Positions 17,895 through 25,897 of a stretch of DNA of 38,440 nucleotides are shown here, piece after piece; the first letter of the stretch is position 1; every line of letters begins with the position of its first letter. Origin of the DNA: Saccharicrinis sp. GTDB lineage: Bacteria > Bacteroidota > Bacteroidia > Bacteroidales > Marinilabiliaceae. The stretch covers positions 1-38,440 of the forward strand of contig JAGXIP010000265.1 of the NCBI GenBank assembly GCA_024635585.1, given 5' to 3'. The notes below the pieces were generated by a model, which ran no database searches, was not told where the DNA came from, and worked only from the letters and a program-made list of their open reading frames with translations. The position numbers and the translations under genes are program-made.

Positions 17895-18476
17895 ATGGTT
17901 CAGCAAAACGAGCAAGATATTGTAGATAGGATTATAGCGGGTGATATGCGTGCTTTTGAATCGTTGGTAAACGATTTTAAGGAGCGGGTAATCAATATTT
18001 GCTTTTCCTACACCAATAATTTGGCGGATGCTGAAGATGTTTCGCAAGAAGTATTTATTGAGCTGTATAAATCGCTGCAAAAATTTAAGGGCGATTCTGC
18101 CTTGTCTACCTGGATATTTAAAATAGCCTCCAGCAAATCTTTAGACCACATTCGTAAACAAAAAAGGATAAAGCGTGGTGCCGGGCTCACATCGTATATC
18201 GAGGATTTCAAAAATAATGATTGGTCAGGTGGAAATAATGATGTTCCCGACAACGAAATGATACAAAGCCAACGAAAAGAATGGTTGTATTACGGATTGT
18301 CGAAGTTGCCACAACGTCAAAAGGAAGCTTTTGTGCTCACGCAGATAGAAGGTATGGATCAGCAGGCGGTAAGTCAAATAATGGAAACCACCGTAAAGGG
18401 TGTGGAGGCACTGGTTACGAGGGGGCGTACAAAGCTAAAATCCATACTTACGAAACAAATAAAAGAGTATTTATAA
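17895..18476 (+). CDS. ECF-type RNA polymerase sigma factor
   Basis: A 193-residue sigma-70 family protein of extracytoplasmic-function type. Region 2 is at about residues 12-85 (the YTNNLADAEDVSQEVF segment and STWIFKIASSKSLDHIRK). Region 4 is at about 130-185 (GLSKLPQRQKEAFVL, then a helix-turn-helix ending VEALVTRGRTKL). The ATG at 17895 fits the family start. It is followed by a small single-pass protein and two Spy/CnrX-like proteins in the same direction, so the set looks like a stress-sensing sigma operon whose sigma factor is held by the downstream membrane protein. A GATATTTG sequence around 17807-17814 is one mismatch from the -7 consensus. Confidence 0.92.
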   Translation: MVQQNEQDIVDRIIAGDMRAFESLVNDFKERVINICFSYTNNLADAEDVSQEVFIELYKSLQKFKGDSALSTWIFKIASSKSLDHIRKQKRIKRGAGLTSYIEDFKNNDWSGGNNDVPDNEMIQSQRKEWLYYGLSKLPQRQKEAFVLTQIEGMDQQAVSQIMETTVKGVEALVTRGRTKLKSILTKQIKEYL

Positions 18477-18542
18477 AATAATGAGGGTTATTTTAATCCT
18501 TGACGTCTAATTAATTGAAACAGTAACAAAAGGAAAGATAAA

Positions 18543-18881
18543 ATGAAGCCATCTAATAATCATATCGAACACGAAATTGACAGGATACTGCAAAGTGCTT
18601 CGAATAAGGAGAGGGTAAGTACATCGCCATTTTTTACCACAAGGGTAATGGGCAAGGTAGAGCAATTGGAAGATAATGTAGTATGGTTTCCAAAATTACA
18701 ACTAGTATTGAGACCCGTTTTAGCTTTATTGTTCATTGTAAATATCGTTAACTTTTATATTTACAGCAGCCCTTCCAATTCACAAGTTGACAACAAGGTA
18801 TCCATAGAGTTGGCAGTGAACGATTATGCTGCTTGGAACAATGATTTTATTTTAACCGACGACCTTATGGCGGCTAATTAA
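18543..18881 (+). CDS. Small single-pass membrane protein, putative anti-sigma factor
   Basis: A 112-residue protein of no family I recognise. Residues 1-53 are polar and presumably cytoplasmic, 54-75 form one hydrophobic helix (VLRPVLALLFIVNIVNFYIY region), and 76-112 a short acidic periplasmic tail. It lies 66 bases after the ECF sigma gene and before a CnrX-like sensor. Gene order and topology match anti-sigma factors of the CnrY type, which hold the sigma factor by their cytoplasmic end. No zinc-binding anti-sigma motif is present. The role is inference; the gene itself is well supported by position and frame. Confidence 0.7.
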   Translation: MKPSNNHIEHEIDRILQSASNKERVSTSPFFTTRVMGKVEQLEDNVVWFPKLQLVLRPVLALLFIVNIVNFYIYSSPSNSQVDNKVSIELAVNDYAAWNNDFILTDDLMAAN

Positions 18882-18897
18882 TATTATTCAAAAAAAA

Positions 18898-18999
18898 CGA
18901 GCCCCCGAAGGGTCGGGGCAGGCTATGAGAGTGTCCTCACACAAAGGGGGAATGATTGTAATGACGAGTTCCCCCGAATCAAGTTCGGGGCAGGCTATG
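18898..18999. repeat. Pair of GC-rich hairpin repeats inside the sigma operon
   Basis: Two related units, 18898-18927 and 18965-18999, begin CGAG, contain a CCCCCGAA...TCGGGG stem and end GGGGCAGGCTATG. Their loops differ in length. They are far richer in G+C than their surroundings and lie between the putative anti-sigma gene and the CnrX-like gene. They look like a REP-type doublet and could affect mRNA processing or read-through in the operon. Confidence 0.7.
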
Positions 19000-19021
19000 T
19001 GGCAAAAAAAAATATAAACAC

Positions 19022-19567
19022 ATGAAAAGTAAACACTATATCATAATAATTGCCCTACTGGTGGTTCTGAATATTTTTTCGTGGCGCATTTGGTGGGGAA
19101 CTCCCCAACGTACGCAGGTATTAGCTCCTGAGCAAGTTGAACGGGATAGAGGTCCTCGTGGGGAAGGAGGAGGAATTAACTTTTTTGAGCAAAGGCTTAA
19201 GCTTACATCTCAACAAAAAAAAGAGTTCTCGAAATTAAAACAGTCCTATTTTTCAGAGGTGGAAATGGTTAAAGATAGTATGAACCTGGTACGCAAAAAC
19301 CTGGTGGGCAGCATAGGCAACCAGATGGACGAAGAAAACAGGAACGAACTTTTTGGTAAAATGGCCAAGCACAAGCTTAAAATTGAACGGCTTACGATTG
19401 AGCATTTTAATAGTATGCGACGTATTTGCAATGAGGAGCAAAAGCCAGTGTTCGATACCATTATGGTTCGCATGTTGGATCACAGCCCCATGTTTAAAGA
19501 AAGTGGGAGGTCGCAAGAGAAGCATAGACATGGCCAAGGAAAGGAGCGAAGAAAATCGAATAACTAG
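19022..19567 (+). CDS. Membrane-anchored periplasmic CnrX/Spy-like sensor
   Basis: A 181-residue protein with an uncleaved-looking N-terminal helix (about 6-24), a short proline- and glycine-rich linker, and a helical periplasmic domain (about 50-155) of the Spy/CpxP/CnrX superfamily. It shows the LTSQQKKEF form of the LTxxQ motif and long charged helices. The tail (about 160-181) is basic and has two His residues. Anchored members such as CnrX sense metal and release the sigma factor through an anti-sigma partner. Placement behind an ECF sigma gene and a small membrane protein supports that role. I cannot identify a specific metal site, so envelope-protein stress is an equal alternative signal. 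Confidence 0.75.
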   Translation: MKSKHYIIIIALLVVLNIFSWRIWWGTPQRTQVLAPEQVERDRGPRGEGGGINFFEQRLKLTSQQKKEFSKLKQSYFSEVEMVKDSMNLVRKNLVGSIGNQMDEENRNELFGKMAKHKLKIERLTIEHFNSMRRICNEEQKPVFDTIMVRMLDHSPMFKESGRSQEKHRHGQGKERRKSNN

Positions 19568-19718
19568 TGCATTTAAAGAAACTTTAATGTTTGCGTTTTC
19601 TTATAGATACTAATTAATAGCAACAACACAACAGTAAAATATGCATGTGCTAATTAAACCCGGGAAAATAAGCGCATGGATAAAGTAGATTGAGTAATAA
19701 TTTTAAAAAATAAATGAG

Positions 19719-20270
19719 ATGAAAAAGAATAGTTTATATAGAGTAACGACAGTGATTGCCTTAATGGGCGTGTTGATTATTGGTAGCGCCTGGGGATATG
19801 GCGACGGACAAGGCCCAAGAGCCAAGGCTGGTAATGGTGAGTTTCAATCCATGAGAGGTCTGGATTTGACAGACACCCAGAAAGAGCAGATAAAAGCCAT
19901 GAAAGTGGACTTTATGAAAGAGTTGACACCCATGAGAAATAATATGGGTATTAAAATGGCAGAGCTTAAAGCTGCTTCGGCAGGAGACAATGTGGATACT
20001 AAAGCCGTGAACAAATTGATGGATGACATAGGTGCGATGAGAACTACCATGGCAAAAAAACAATTTACTAACAAGCAAAAAGTACGTAGTTTATTGTCGG
20101 ATGAGCAAAAAGTAATGTTTGATGCACGTTGTGCACAAGGCATGCGTGGAGCTAAACAAGGTAAAGGAATGCACGAGGGTCGTAAAGGACGTAAGGGTAA
20201 TTTTGATAAGAACAACAGAGGTCAAGGCCAAGGGCGTCAGGGTAGAGGGCTTAACAATGCCACCATGTAA
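19719..20270 (+). CDS. Spy/CpxP-like periplasmic protein with basic tail
   Basis: A 183-residue secreted protein with a signal peptide (about 1-26, ending SAWG). Residues about 45-140 are a Spy/CpxP-type helical domain with two LTxxQ-like motifs (LDLTDTQKEQ near 49 and LLSDEQK near 125). Family members are periplasmic chaperones or stress or metal sensors. The last 45 residues are rich in Gly, Arg, Lys and Gln, an unusual extension that may bind an anionic partner such as lipopolysaccharide. It is the last gene of the sigma group: a strong hairpin follows at 20297-20334. It may be the soluble counterpart of the anchored sensor before it. Confidence 0.8.
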   Translation: MKKNSLYRVTTVIALMGVLIIGSAWGYGDGQGPRAKAGNGEFQSMRGLDLTDTQKEQIKAMKVDFMKELTPMRNNMGIKMAELKAASAGDNVDTKAVNKLMDDIGAMRTTMAKKQFTNKQKVRSLLSDEQKVMFDARCAQGMRGAKQGKGMHEGRKGRKGNFDKNNRGQGQGRQGRGLNNATM

Positions 20271-20296
20271 TTCAATGTTTATATAGTTATTGATAT

Positions 20297-20334
20297 AATT
20301 CGTAACCCCAACATTTATTTTGGGGTTACGAATT
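20297..20334 (+). terminator. Strong 14-bp hairpin ending the sigma/Spy operon
   Basis: AATTCGTAACCCCA (20297-20310) pairs perfectly with TGGGGTTACGAATT (20321-20334) around a 10-base loop. The following CATTTT is only moderately T-rich, so termination efficiency is uncertain. Confidence 0.75.
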
Positions 20335-20405
20335 CATTTTGGAATCGTCATTTGATGAAAACTTTATCTACTATAAATAAAAATATTATTTTCAAGTAAT
20401 TTATT

Positions 20406-20413
20406 TATATTTG
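20406..20413 (+). promoter_or_regulatory. -7 promoter element before the ABC/efflux operon
   Basis: TATATTTG is a full match to TAnnTTTG. It lies after the hairpin that closes the sigma operon and about 103 bases before the ABC ATPase start, so the ABC genes probably have their own promoter. The heptamer-like array at 20456-20507 would then be in the transcribed leader. Confidence 0.45.
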
Positions 20414-20455
20414 TTTTCGGTAATAATTTATAATCCCAATCTGCTGAATGGCAGG

Positions 20456-20507
20456 TCTTAATCTTTTAATCTCTAACCTCTGACTTCTAACTTCTAATCT
20501 AATAACC
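20456..20507 (+). repeat. Degenerate TCTAACT-type array before the ABC ATPase start
   Basis: Seven successive units beginning TCT or TAA (at 20456, 20462, 20470, 20479, 20486, 20493 and 20500), consensus TCTNACT, 6 to 9 bases long and mostly 7. The array ends 8 bases before the TTG start codon. The phase is less strict than in the other arrays. Confidence 0.5.
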
Positions 20508-20515
20508 TTACTCCA

Positions 20516-21415
20516 TTGGATATTTCCATTCGTAATCTTAGCAAGATATATAAAAATAATTATCAGGCACTCAGCGATGTCAATCTTAATATTGGCTCAG
20601 GTATGTTTGGTTTACTGGGCCCCAATGGTGCGGGCAAGTCAACGCTGATGAAAATTCTGGTGACTTTGCTCGAACCTTCGGGTGGCGAAATAATGGTAAA
20701 TAACATGCCATTAAGCAAGCACCGTAAGGAGGTGCGATCCATGATTGGCTACCTGCCACAGGATTTCCGTTTTTTTTCCAAGTTAAAGACTTATGAGTTT
20801 TTGGACTACGCAGCTGCACTAGCCGGTATAAGTAACCGAAAGCAACGAAAAGAGGAGGTAGAGCGCTTGCTTGAACAAGTTGGCCTTTTTGAAGTGCGCA
20901 ACCGCTATGCCAATAAGCTATCGGGCGGTATGAAACGACGATTGGGCATAGCACAGGCCATTGTGGGTGAGCCAAAAATTGTAATTGTGGATGAGCCAAC
21001 CACTGGTTTGGATCCCGAAGAACGTATCCGTTTTCGAAATATTCTGGCCGATTTAAGCCAGCGCGATGTCACCATCATTCTATCTACTCATATTGTAGGC
21101 GATATATCCAGCACTTGCACGCAAATGGCACTGCTCAATGAGGGCAAGATTGGGTTTACGGGTAGTCCAAGTGATTTTCTGCAATTGTGCCAAGGTAAAG
21201 TATGGCGTACCCATGTGCGTTTTGACCAGATGGCAGCGTTCAACCAAAAATATCCTGTAATAACCACCATACCCGATGCAACGGGTTATGAGATAGAATT
21301 AATAGCACCCCATGCCAATGATTTTGATGGCGAAGCCATAGAACCAAATTTAGAGCACGCCTATGTTTATTTTATAGAGTACGAAGCAAAAAAAACGATT
21401 GAAAACTATGTATAA
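20516..21415 (+). CDS. ABC transporter ATP-binding protein (TTG start)
   Basis: A 299-residue cytoplasmic ATPase. No ATG exists before the conserved first strand, so the start is TTG at 20516 and the product begins MDISIRNLSKIY. The motifs are complete: A-loop Tyr12, Walker A GPNGAGKST (35-43), Q-loop in YLPQD, signature LSGGM (Ser136), Walker B ending Asp159-Glu160, H-loop His192. Its stop overlaps the permease start by 8 bases (ATG at 21408), so the two are translationally coupled and form one exporter. Its closest relative in the window is the ATPase domain at the end of the RND fusion (37480-38296): both carry YLPQ, a GLDPxERIRFRN segment, and DISSxCxQ after the H-loop. The transported substrate is unknown. 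Confidence 0.92.
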   Translation: MDISIRNLSKIYKNNYQALSDVNLNIGSGMFGLLGPNGAGKSTLMKILVTLLEPSGGEIMVNNMPLSKHRKEVRSMIGYLPQDFRFFSKLKTYEFLDYAAALAGISNRKQRKEEVERLLEQVGLFEVRNRYANKLSGGMKRRLGIAQAIVGEPKIVIVDEPTTGLDPEERIRFRNILADLSQRDVTIILSTHIVGDISSTCTQMALLNEGKIGFTGSPSDFLQLCQGKVWRTHVRFDQMAAFNQKYPVITTIPDATGYEIELIAPHANDFDGEAIEPNLEHAYVYFIEYEAKKTIENYV

Positions 21416-24400
21416 CTCCCTATTGCATAATCCCCTCCTTATCGTAGCCCGCTTCGAGATAAAAACCCTGTTACGCAGTTGGTTTTTTAGGATATTTGCA
21501 CTTGTGGCGCTCATTTTCATTGTCTTTTTTAATCTGGTTGCTGCCACCGAAATAGGCCGTTCCAACTGGCCTGATCGCATGTTCATCGGTGGTTTGCCCT
21601 ATATGAACCTTTGGATATTGAGTATTGTTCAGGCTATAATAGCCGTTTTCCTTTCATCTGATTTTTTGAGCCGCGATAAAAAACTCGATACTACCGAAGT
21701 GGTTTATGTTCGTAGTATGTCTAATTTTCAGTATGTTATGGGTAAAACCCTGGGCATATTAACGGTGTTTGGAGGTTTAAATCTAATTGTACTCGCTTTT
21801 ACCTTTGTCATTAATTTTATAAGTCCCGATGCTGGCTTTAGCTTGCTAACCTACTTTATGTATCCTTTGCTCATATCAATTCCAACCTTGGTATTTGTGC
21901 TTGGTTTGTCGTTTTTTGTAATGCAATTGGTGCGTAACCAAGCCGTTACTTTTATTTTGGTGTTGGGATATATCGCCATCACTGTATTTTATTTAAAAGG
22001 TCAACATTTTGGCGTATGGGATTTTATCACTTTTAATACGCCTTTGGCCTATTCATCCTACGTTGGGTTTACCAACATAACGCAACTACTTTGCATTCGT
22101 GGAGGATACTTTTTATTGGGGTTTGCTTTTATTTTGTTTACCGTTTATAAACTTCCACGTTTATCGCAAACCAAATACGGGCAAAAAATTATTCTACTTC
22201 CTGCAATACTTTCCCTTTTACTGGCATTAAGTGGTATGGCCTATTATCTACTCCAACATAACCATACCGAAAAATTAATAGCGCAACAGGCTCAATTAGA
22301 AAAGGAGTTGCCCATGGATGCAGGGTACAAAATATCCAATTATCAGATACAACTTGAACATGAAGATGATAATATTAGGGGTAATATTAAATTTGTTGTT
22401 AAAAACAAGGAAGAAAAGTTTCCATCTCAATTAAAGTTTTTTTATAACAACGGACTTAAAATTGAGCAACTTAGCATCAACCAAGAAAATAGTAATTTTA
22501 GCCAGTATCTTAATATGCTGACTATTAATAACACCATCAGCGATGCCGATTCGCTTGAGGTACAATTTACCTTTAAAGGAACCCCCAACGATAAATTGGC
22601 TTATTTTGATTTAAGCGCCGAAGAACGAGGAGCTGCACATCGTTACGATCCTTTACTGGCTGATAAAAAAAGTTGTTTTGTTACCGACAATTATTTGTTG
22701 CTAACTAAAGAAAGCTTTTGGTACCCCGCGGTGGCCGAACGTAATACATTTAGGATTCAAAAGTTTTTCACCTACGATATGAAGGTGAAGTCCTCCAACA
22801 ATTTGCAATTTATTGCACAAGGAAGCAAAACAAACCAAGATGATTGGAATTACTTTAAGGGCGATGTTCCTTATCCTAAAATAAGTTTGATTGGCGGAAA
22901 TTTTAAAAGCAAGTCTATTGATGTGGACAGCTTACAATACACAGTAAGTGCAGGAGATAATGGTTTCTTCTTTGAAAAGTATTTTCAGAATTTGGGTGAT
23001 ACCTTACCTGTATTGGTTCGTGATATTAAAAGAGATTACGAACGTAAATTGGGTGTTCGTTATCCTTATAAAAGACTAACTTTTGTAGAAGTTCCATTGC
23101 ATTATTACGCCCACTTTAGACCTTGGTCTATCAGCAACGACAATACCCAACCCGAAATAATTTTTGTACCCGAGGCTGGTGCCGGTTTAAGGGAGTTCAA
23201 TTTGGCCAGCAGGTTCGATAGAGAAAAGCGTGAAGAAAAAAGAGAAAATCAGGAGAAGCTTCCTAAAGAAAGGGAGGCCGACGTTTTTATGAGTTTGGTG
23301 GGCAATACTTTTGCTCAACCTGTGCAGGGTAGTAGGTTCTTTGGAAGAAACCAAGATGTTGGACGCACAATTCCCAATTGGAGTGCCTATTCTGTTTTTC
23401 CGCTCTTCTACAATTATGTTTATACTATTGATGAAGACAATTTGCCTTTTTTAAATATGTGCCTAGAATCGTATATGCTTAATCGGGTTAACACAGAAGG
23501 GGGCGGTCGTTTTGGTAGGTTGAGTTCAACGGATAAATCTATTTTGTTTTTGAGTAAAAACAAAGGCAGCCTAACAGAAATGGTAGATAAAGACAACTTA
23601 GAAATAAGTATTGCTGATATTATTGTAACCGTGGGTAACAATCAATTTGCTTTGGCACAATCCAGAATTGGAACGCAAAAATTTGGTACGCATGTGGATA
23701 GTGTTCTGAAAACAAATAAGTTGAAGGTGATAAACCAGGATGTTTTTAACGAACTAATTACTGGTGACAAACAGAAGGAAAGTGGTATTAATACCGATAC
23801 CAATATACAATTGCCTTCTTTTTTATTCGGTCAACACAAGATATATGAGTTTGCCGATGAAAAACGGAAAAAATATTTTGTAAGTGTAGAAATTGCCAAC
23901 ACGGGCGATGTGGACGGTATTGTTAAAGCATCGCTTATGGGCGGAGGCGGAGGAGGAGGAAGAGGAGGCCGCGGTGGCGGGGGTGGAGGAGGAAGAGGTG
24001 CTGGTGGTGGCGGAGGCGGTGGAGGTTCCCGTGGAATGTCGTCGAGTTTTGAGGAGATTTACCTGATACCCAAAGGAGCAAATGTACAAGTGGGTATTGT
24101 TATTAATAATGCACCACGCATGATGCAGGTTCATACCTATCTTTCTAAAAATGTGCCTTCAGACGTCCGTTTTCCCTTGGCCGATTTTGAAGAAGCTCCA
24201 GCTGGCTTCAAAGTACAAGAAGGGCTTACCTTTTTGGATAAGGAAATAACATGGGTGGCTGCTAATGAAGTAGTTGTAGATAACGAAGATCCAGGCTTTT
24301 CGGTGGTGAATACAGCAGGAAAAAAAACATTGAAAGAATATATCCTAAGCAGTCGCGATGAGGAGAGTGAGATGGATGGCTCAGAATATAAAACACTTTC

Positions 24401-24806
24401 TTTTTGGCGTCCCGCACCCCGATGGACACCTGTGCTAAATTCAATGGCTTTTGGCTTATATACCAAATCGGTATATTATAAAAAACCGGGCGAAGGGAAT
24501 GCCAAAGCAAGGTTTACGGCTCAACTGACCGAAACAGGAAGGTATAATCTGTATGCCATGATACCACCAATGAACTTTGGTAATTTTGGTAGAAACAGAA
24601 ACAATCAAGAGGAAGGAAATTACAGCTTTTCTGTTTATCATGACGATGGCGAACAGGAGGTAATAGTACCTTTGGATAAAGAGGAGTGGGAATGGGCATT
24701 TTTGGGTGAGTTTTATTTTTCCAACGGTGAAGCCATAGTGGAGTTATCTGATAAATCAACAAAAAATATAGTAATAGCCGATGCCGTTAAATGGGTGAAA
24801 TTATAA
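21408..24806 (+). CDS. ABC-2 permease fused to a degenerate M1-peptidase-like domain and a golvesin-like C-terminus
   Basis: The ATG at 21408, inside the ATPase stop region, is chosen over TTG at 21399; the product has 1132 residues. Residues about 1-290 hold some seven membrane helices of an ABC-2-type permease. Residues about 300-740 resemble the M1-aminopeptidase-like periplasmic part of the known ABC permease/M1 fusions (VEVPLHYYAHF region near 560), but I find no HExxH zinc site, so catalysis is probably lost. A Gly/Arg-rich stretch lies at 845-873. The last 110 residues look like the golvesin/Xly C-terminal domain (RYNLYAMIPP, WEWAFLGEFYFSNG, IVIADAVKWV). Bacteroidota homologues are sometimes labelled xanthan lyase because of that end; no lyase function follows. 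It works with the ATPase before it; the substrate is unknown. Confidence 0.8.
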   Translation: MYNSLLHNPLLIVARFEIKTLLRSWFFRIFALVALIFIVFFNLVAATEIGRSNWPDRMFIGGLPYMNLWILSIVQAIIAVFLSSDFLSRDKKLDTTEVVYVRSMSNFQYVMGKTLGILTVFGGLNLIVLAFTFVINFISPDAGFSLLTYFMYPLLISIPTLVFVLGLSFFVMQLVRNQAVTFILVLGYIAITVFYLKGQHFGVWDFITFNTPLAYSSYVGFTNITQLLCIRGGYFLLGFAFILFTVYKLPRLSQTKYGQKIILLPAILSLLLALSGMAYYLLQHNHTEKLIAQQAQLEKELPMDAGYKISNYQIQLEHEDDNIRGNIKFVVKNKEEKFPSQLKFFYNNGLKIEQLSINQENSNFSQYLNMLTINNTISDADSLEVQFTFKGTPNDKLAYFDLSAEERGAAHRYDPLLADKKSCFVTDNYLLLTKESFWYPAVAERNTFRIQKFFTYDMKVKSSNNLQFIAQGSKTNQDDWNYFKGDVPYPKISLIGGNFKSKSIDVDSLQYTVSAGDNGFFFEKYFQNLGDTLPVLVRDIKRDYERKLGVRYPYKRLTFVEVPLHYYAHFRPWSISNDNTQPEIIFVPEAGAGLREFNLASRFDREKREEKRENQEKLPKEREADVFMSLVGNTFAQPVQGSRFFGRNQDVGRTIPNWSAYSVFPLFYNYVYTIDEDNLPFLNMCLESYMLNRVNTEGGGRFGRLSSTDKSILFLSKNKGSLTEMVDKDNLEISIADIIVTVGNNQFALAQSRIGTQKFGTHVDSVLKTNKLKVINQDVFNELITGDKQKESGINTDTNIQLPSFLFGQHKIYEFADEKRKKYFVSVEIANTGDVDGIVKASLMGGGGGGGRGGRGGGGGGGRGAGGGGGGGGSRGMSSSFEEIYLIPKGANVQVGIVINNAPRMMQVHTYLSKNVPSDVRFPLADFEEAPAGFKVQEGLTFLDKEITWVAANEVVVDNEDPGFSVVNTAGKKTLKEYILSSRDEESEMDGSEYKTLSFWRPAPRWTPVLNSMAFGLYTKSVYYKKPGEGNAKARFTAQLTETGRYNLYAMIPPMNFGNFGRNRNNQEEGNYSFSVYHDDGEQEVIVPLDKEEWEWAFLGEFYFSNGEAIVELSDKSTKNIVIADAVKWVKL
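23938..24027 (+). repeat. G-rich low-complexity coding tract
   Basis: About 90 bases of GGN repeats with almost no C or T encode a 29-residue Gly/Arg stretch in the permease fusion (residues 845-873, Arg at 852, 855 and 863). It stands out against the AT-rich surroundings, could form G-quadruplex structures in DNA or mRNA, and is likely to vary in length between strains. Confidence 0.85.
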
Positions 24807-24916
24807 AATGGTGTTTGGATAATTACCATTCAATCAAAATTCTAGAAAAGGAAACTAATGATTTTATAAAGTTGTTGTAGTACACATGAAAAAACAGAAA
24901 AACAAAGCAATAAACT

Positions 24917-25894
24917 ATGTATTATAACAGAAAAATATCAGATTCTTTCGCTGTACTTATCGAACAAGATGGCAAATTGAGATGGTTATTTGACTTTGTG
25001 AAGAACCGAGAAGATTTAGATTTTTTGATTGGAAAAAACAATTCTAAAGAATGGATTTCAATATATCGTGGACTTTCAAGAATATTAACTATTACAAAAA
25101 CAGGAACCCCTAATATTATTAAAATTGACGGGGCAAATGCTTATAAAATACTTTCAACTACATTATATGGCGAAAAAGATATTTCTAATAATTTCAAAAC
25201 TGAAATAGAAAATATTTTGAATGCAGTTGAAGTGAATTCGATATTTAATAGTTACTATAATAATAAGAAAGAAGGATATTATCAGAATTTATTCTCGCGA
25301 AAGTATGGCATTTTGGGTAATAAAGAGGATGACTTTGTAATTATTGATAAAGAAGCAGTTGTAGGTTATACAAATCTGGCTGAAAAGGATACTTCGTTTA
25401 AAAATATTCAAACGAAATATAAGGAACTTCAAGACGATATTTCAGCTTTAAACAGTAAACGATACGGGGTGGATATTGCCAAAAAAGCAGTTGGAAATGA
25501 ACTTGATTTTTTGGCATTAGATAAAAAAGGTAATATTTTGTTAATTGAGTTTAAACACGGAACCAATACTTCTGGAATATATCTTAGTCCTATCCAGATA
25601 GGAATGTATTATGATATTTTCACAAGTTTACCGATAGAAGATTTAGAAAAAGCGGTATGTGAGATGTTAACACAAAAGCAAAAAATAGGTTTGATTTGTC
25701 CAAATTGGGTGAAGCCTAAGAAAATAAAAGATATAATACCTGTTTTAAGTATTTCGGAATATAATTACAAAAGTTCTGCAAAAGCTAAATTTGACGAAAT
25801 TTTACGTTTTTCAAAAAAACAAATCAGTCCGAATTTTTTGAGCAATATTAGGATGTATAATTATATTGAGGGAAAGGGATTGCACAAATGGTAG
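24917..25894 (+). CDS. PD-(D/E)xK nuclease-like protein of an AT-rich two-gene cassette
   Basis: A 325-residue protein without a signal peptide. Residues 192-213 hold a PD-(D/E)xK-type site: Glu195 and Asp197 in GNELDFLALD, then Glu211-x-Lys213 in ILLIEFKHG, on two strands of the expected spacing, followed by a helix (SPIQIGMYYDIF) as in the superfamily. Residues 1-150 are unlike anything I recognise and could be a recognition domain. The stop is 3 bases before the start of the beta-CASP gene, so the two are translationally coupled. Base composition is far lower in G+C than the efflux genes around it (13 G+C in bases 25201-25260), which suggests separate acquisition. The target, DNA or RNA, is unknown. 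The nuclease assignment is from motif only. Confidence 0.7.
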   Translation: MYYNRKISDSFAVLIEQDGKLRWLFDFVKNREDLDFLIGKNNSKEWISIYRGLSRILTITKTGTPNIIKIDGANAYKILSTTLYGEKDISNNFKTEIENILNAVEVNSIFNSYYNNKKEGYYQNLFSRKYGILGNKEDDFVIIDKEAVVGYTNLAEKDTSFKNIQTKYKELQDDISALNSKRYGVDIAKKAVGNELDFLALDKKGNILLIEFKHGTNTSGIYLSPIQIGMYYDIFTSLPIEDLEKAVCEMLTQKQKIGLICPNWVKPKKIKDIIPVLSISEYNYKSSAKAKFDEILRFSKKQISPNFLSNIRMYNYIEGKGLHKW

Positions 25895-25897
25895 ATT

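Noticed and set aside
21408..24806. Xanthan lyase
   Set aside because: Similarity to such entries would come from the golvesin/Xly-like C-terminal domain; the rest is an ABC permease and no lyase domain is visible.
24886..24927. 13-codon upstream frame overlapping the nuclease start codon
   Set aside because: Such a short Lys- and Asn-rich frame is likely by chance in AT-rich DNA; coupling cannot be shown from sequence alone.
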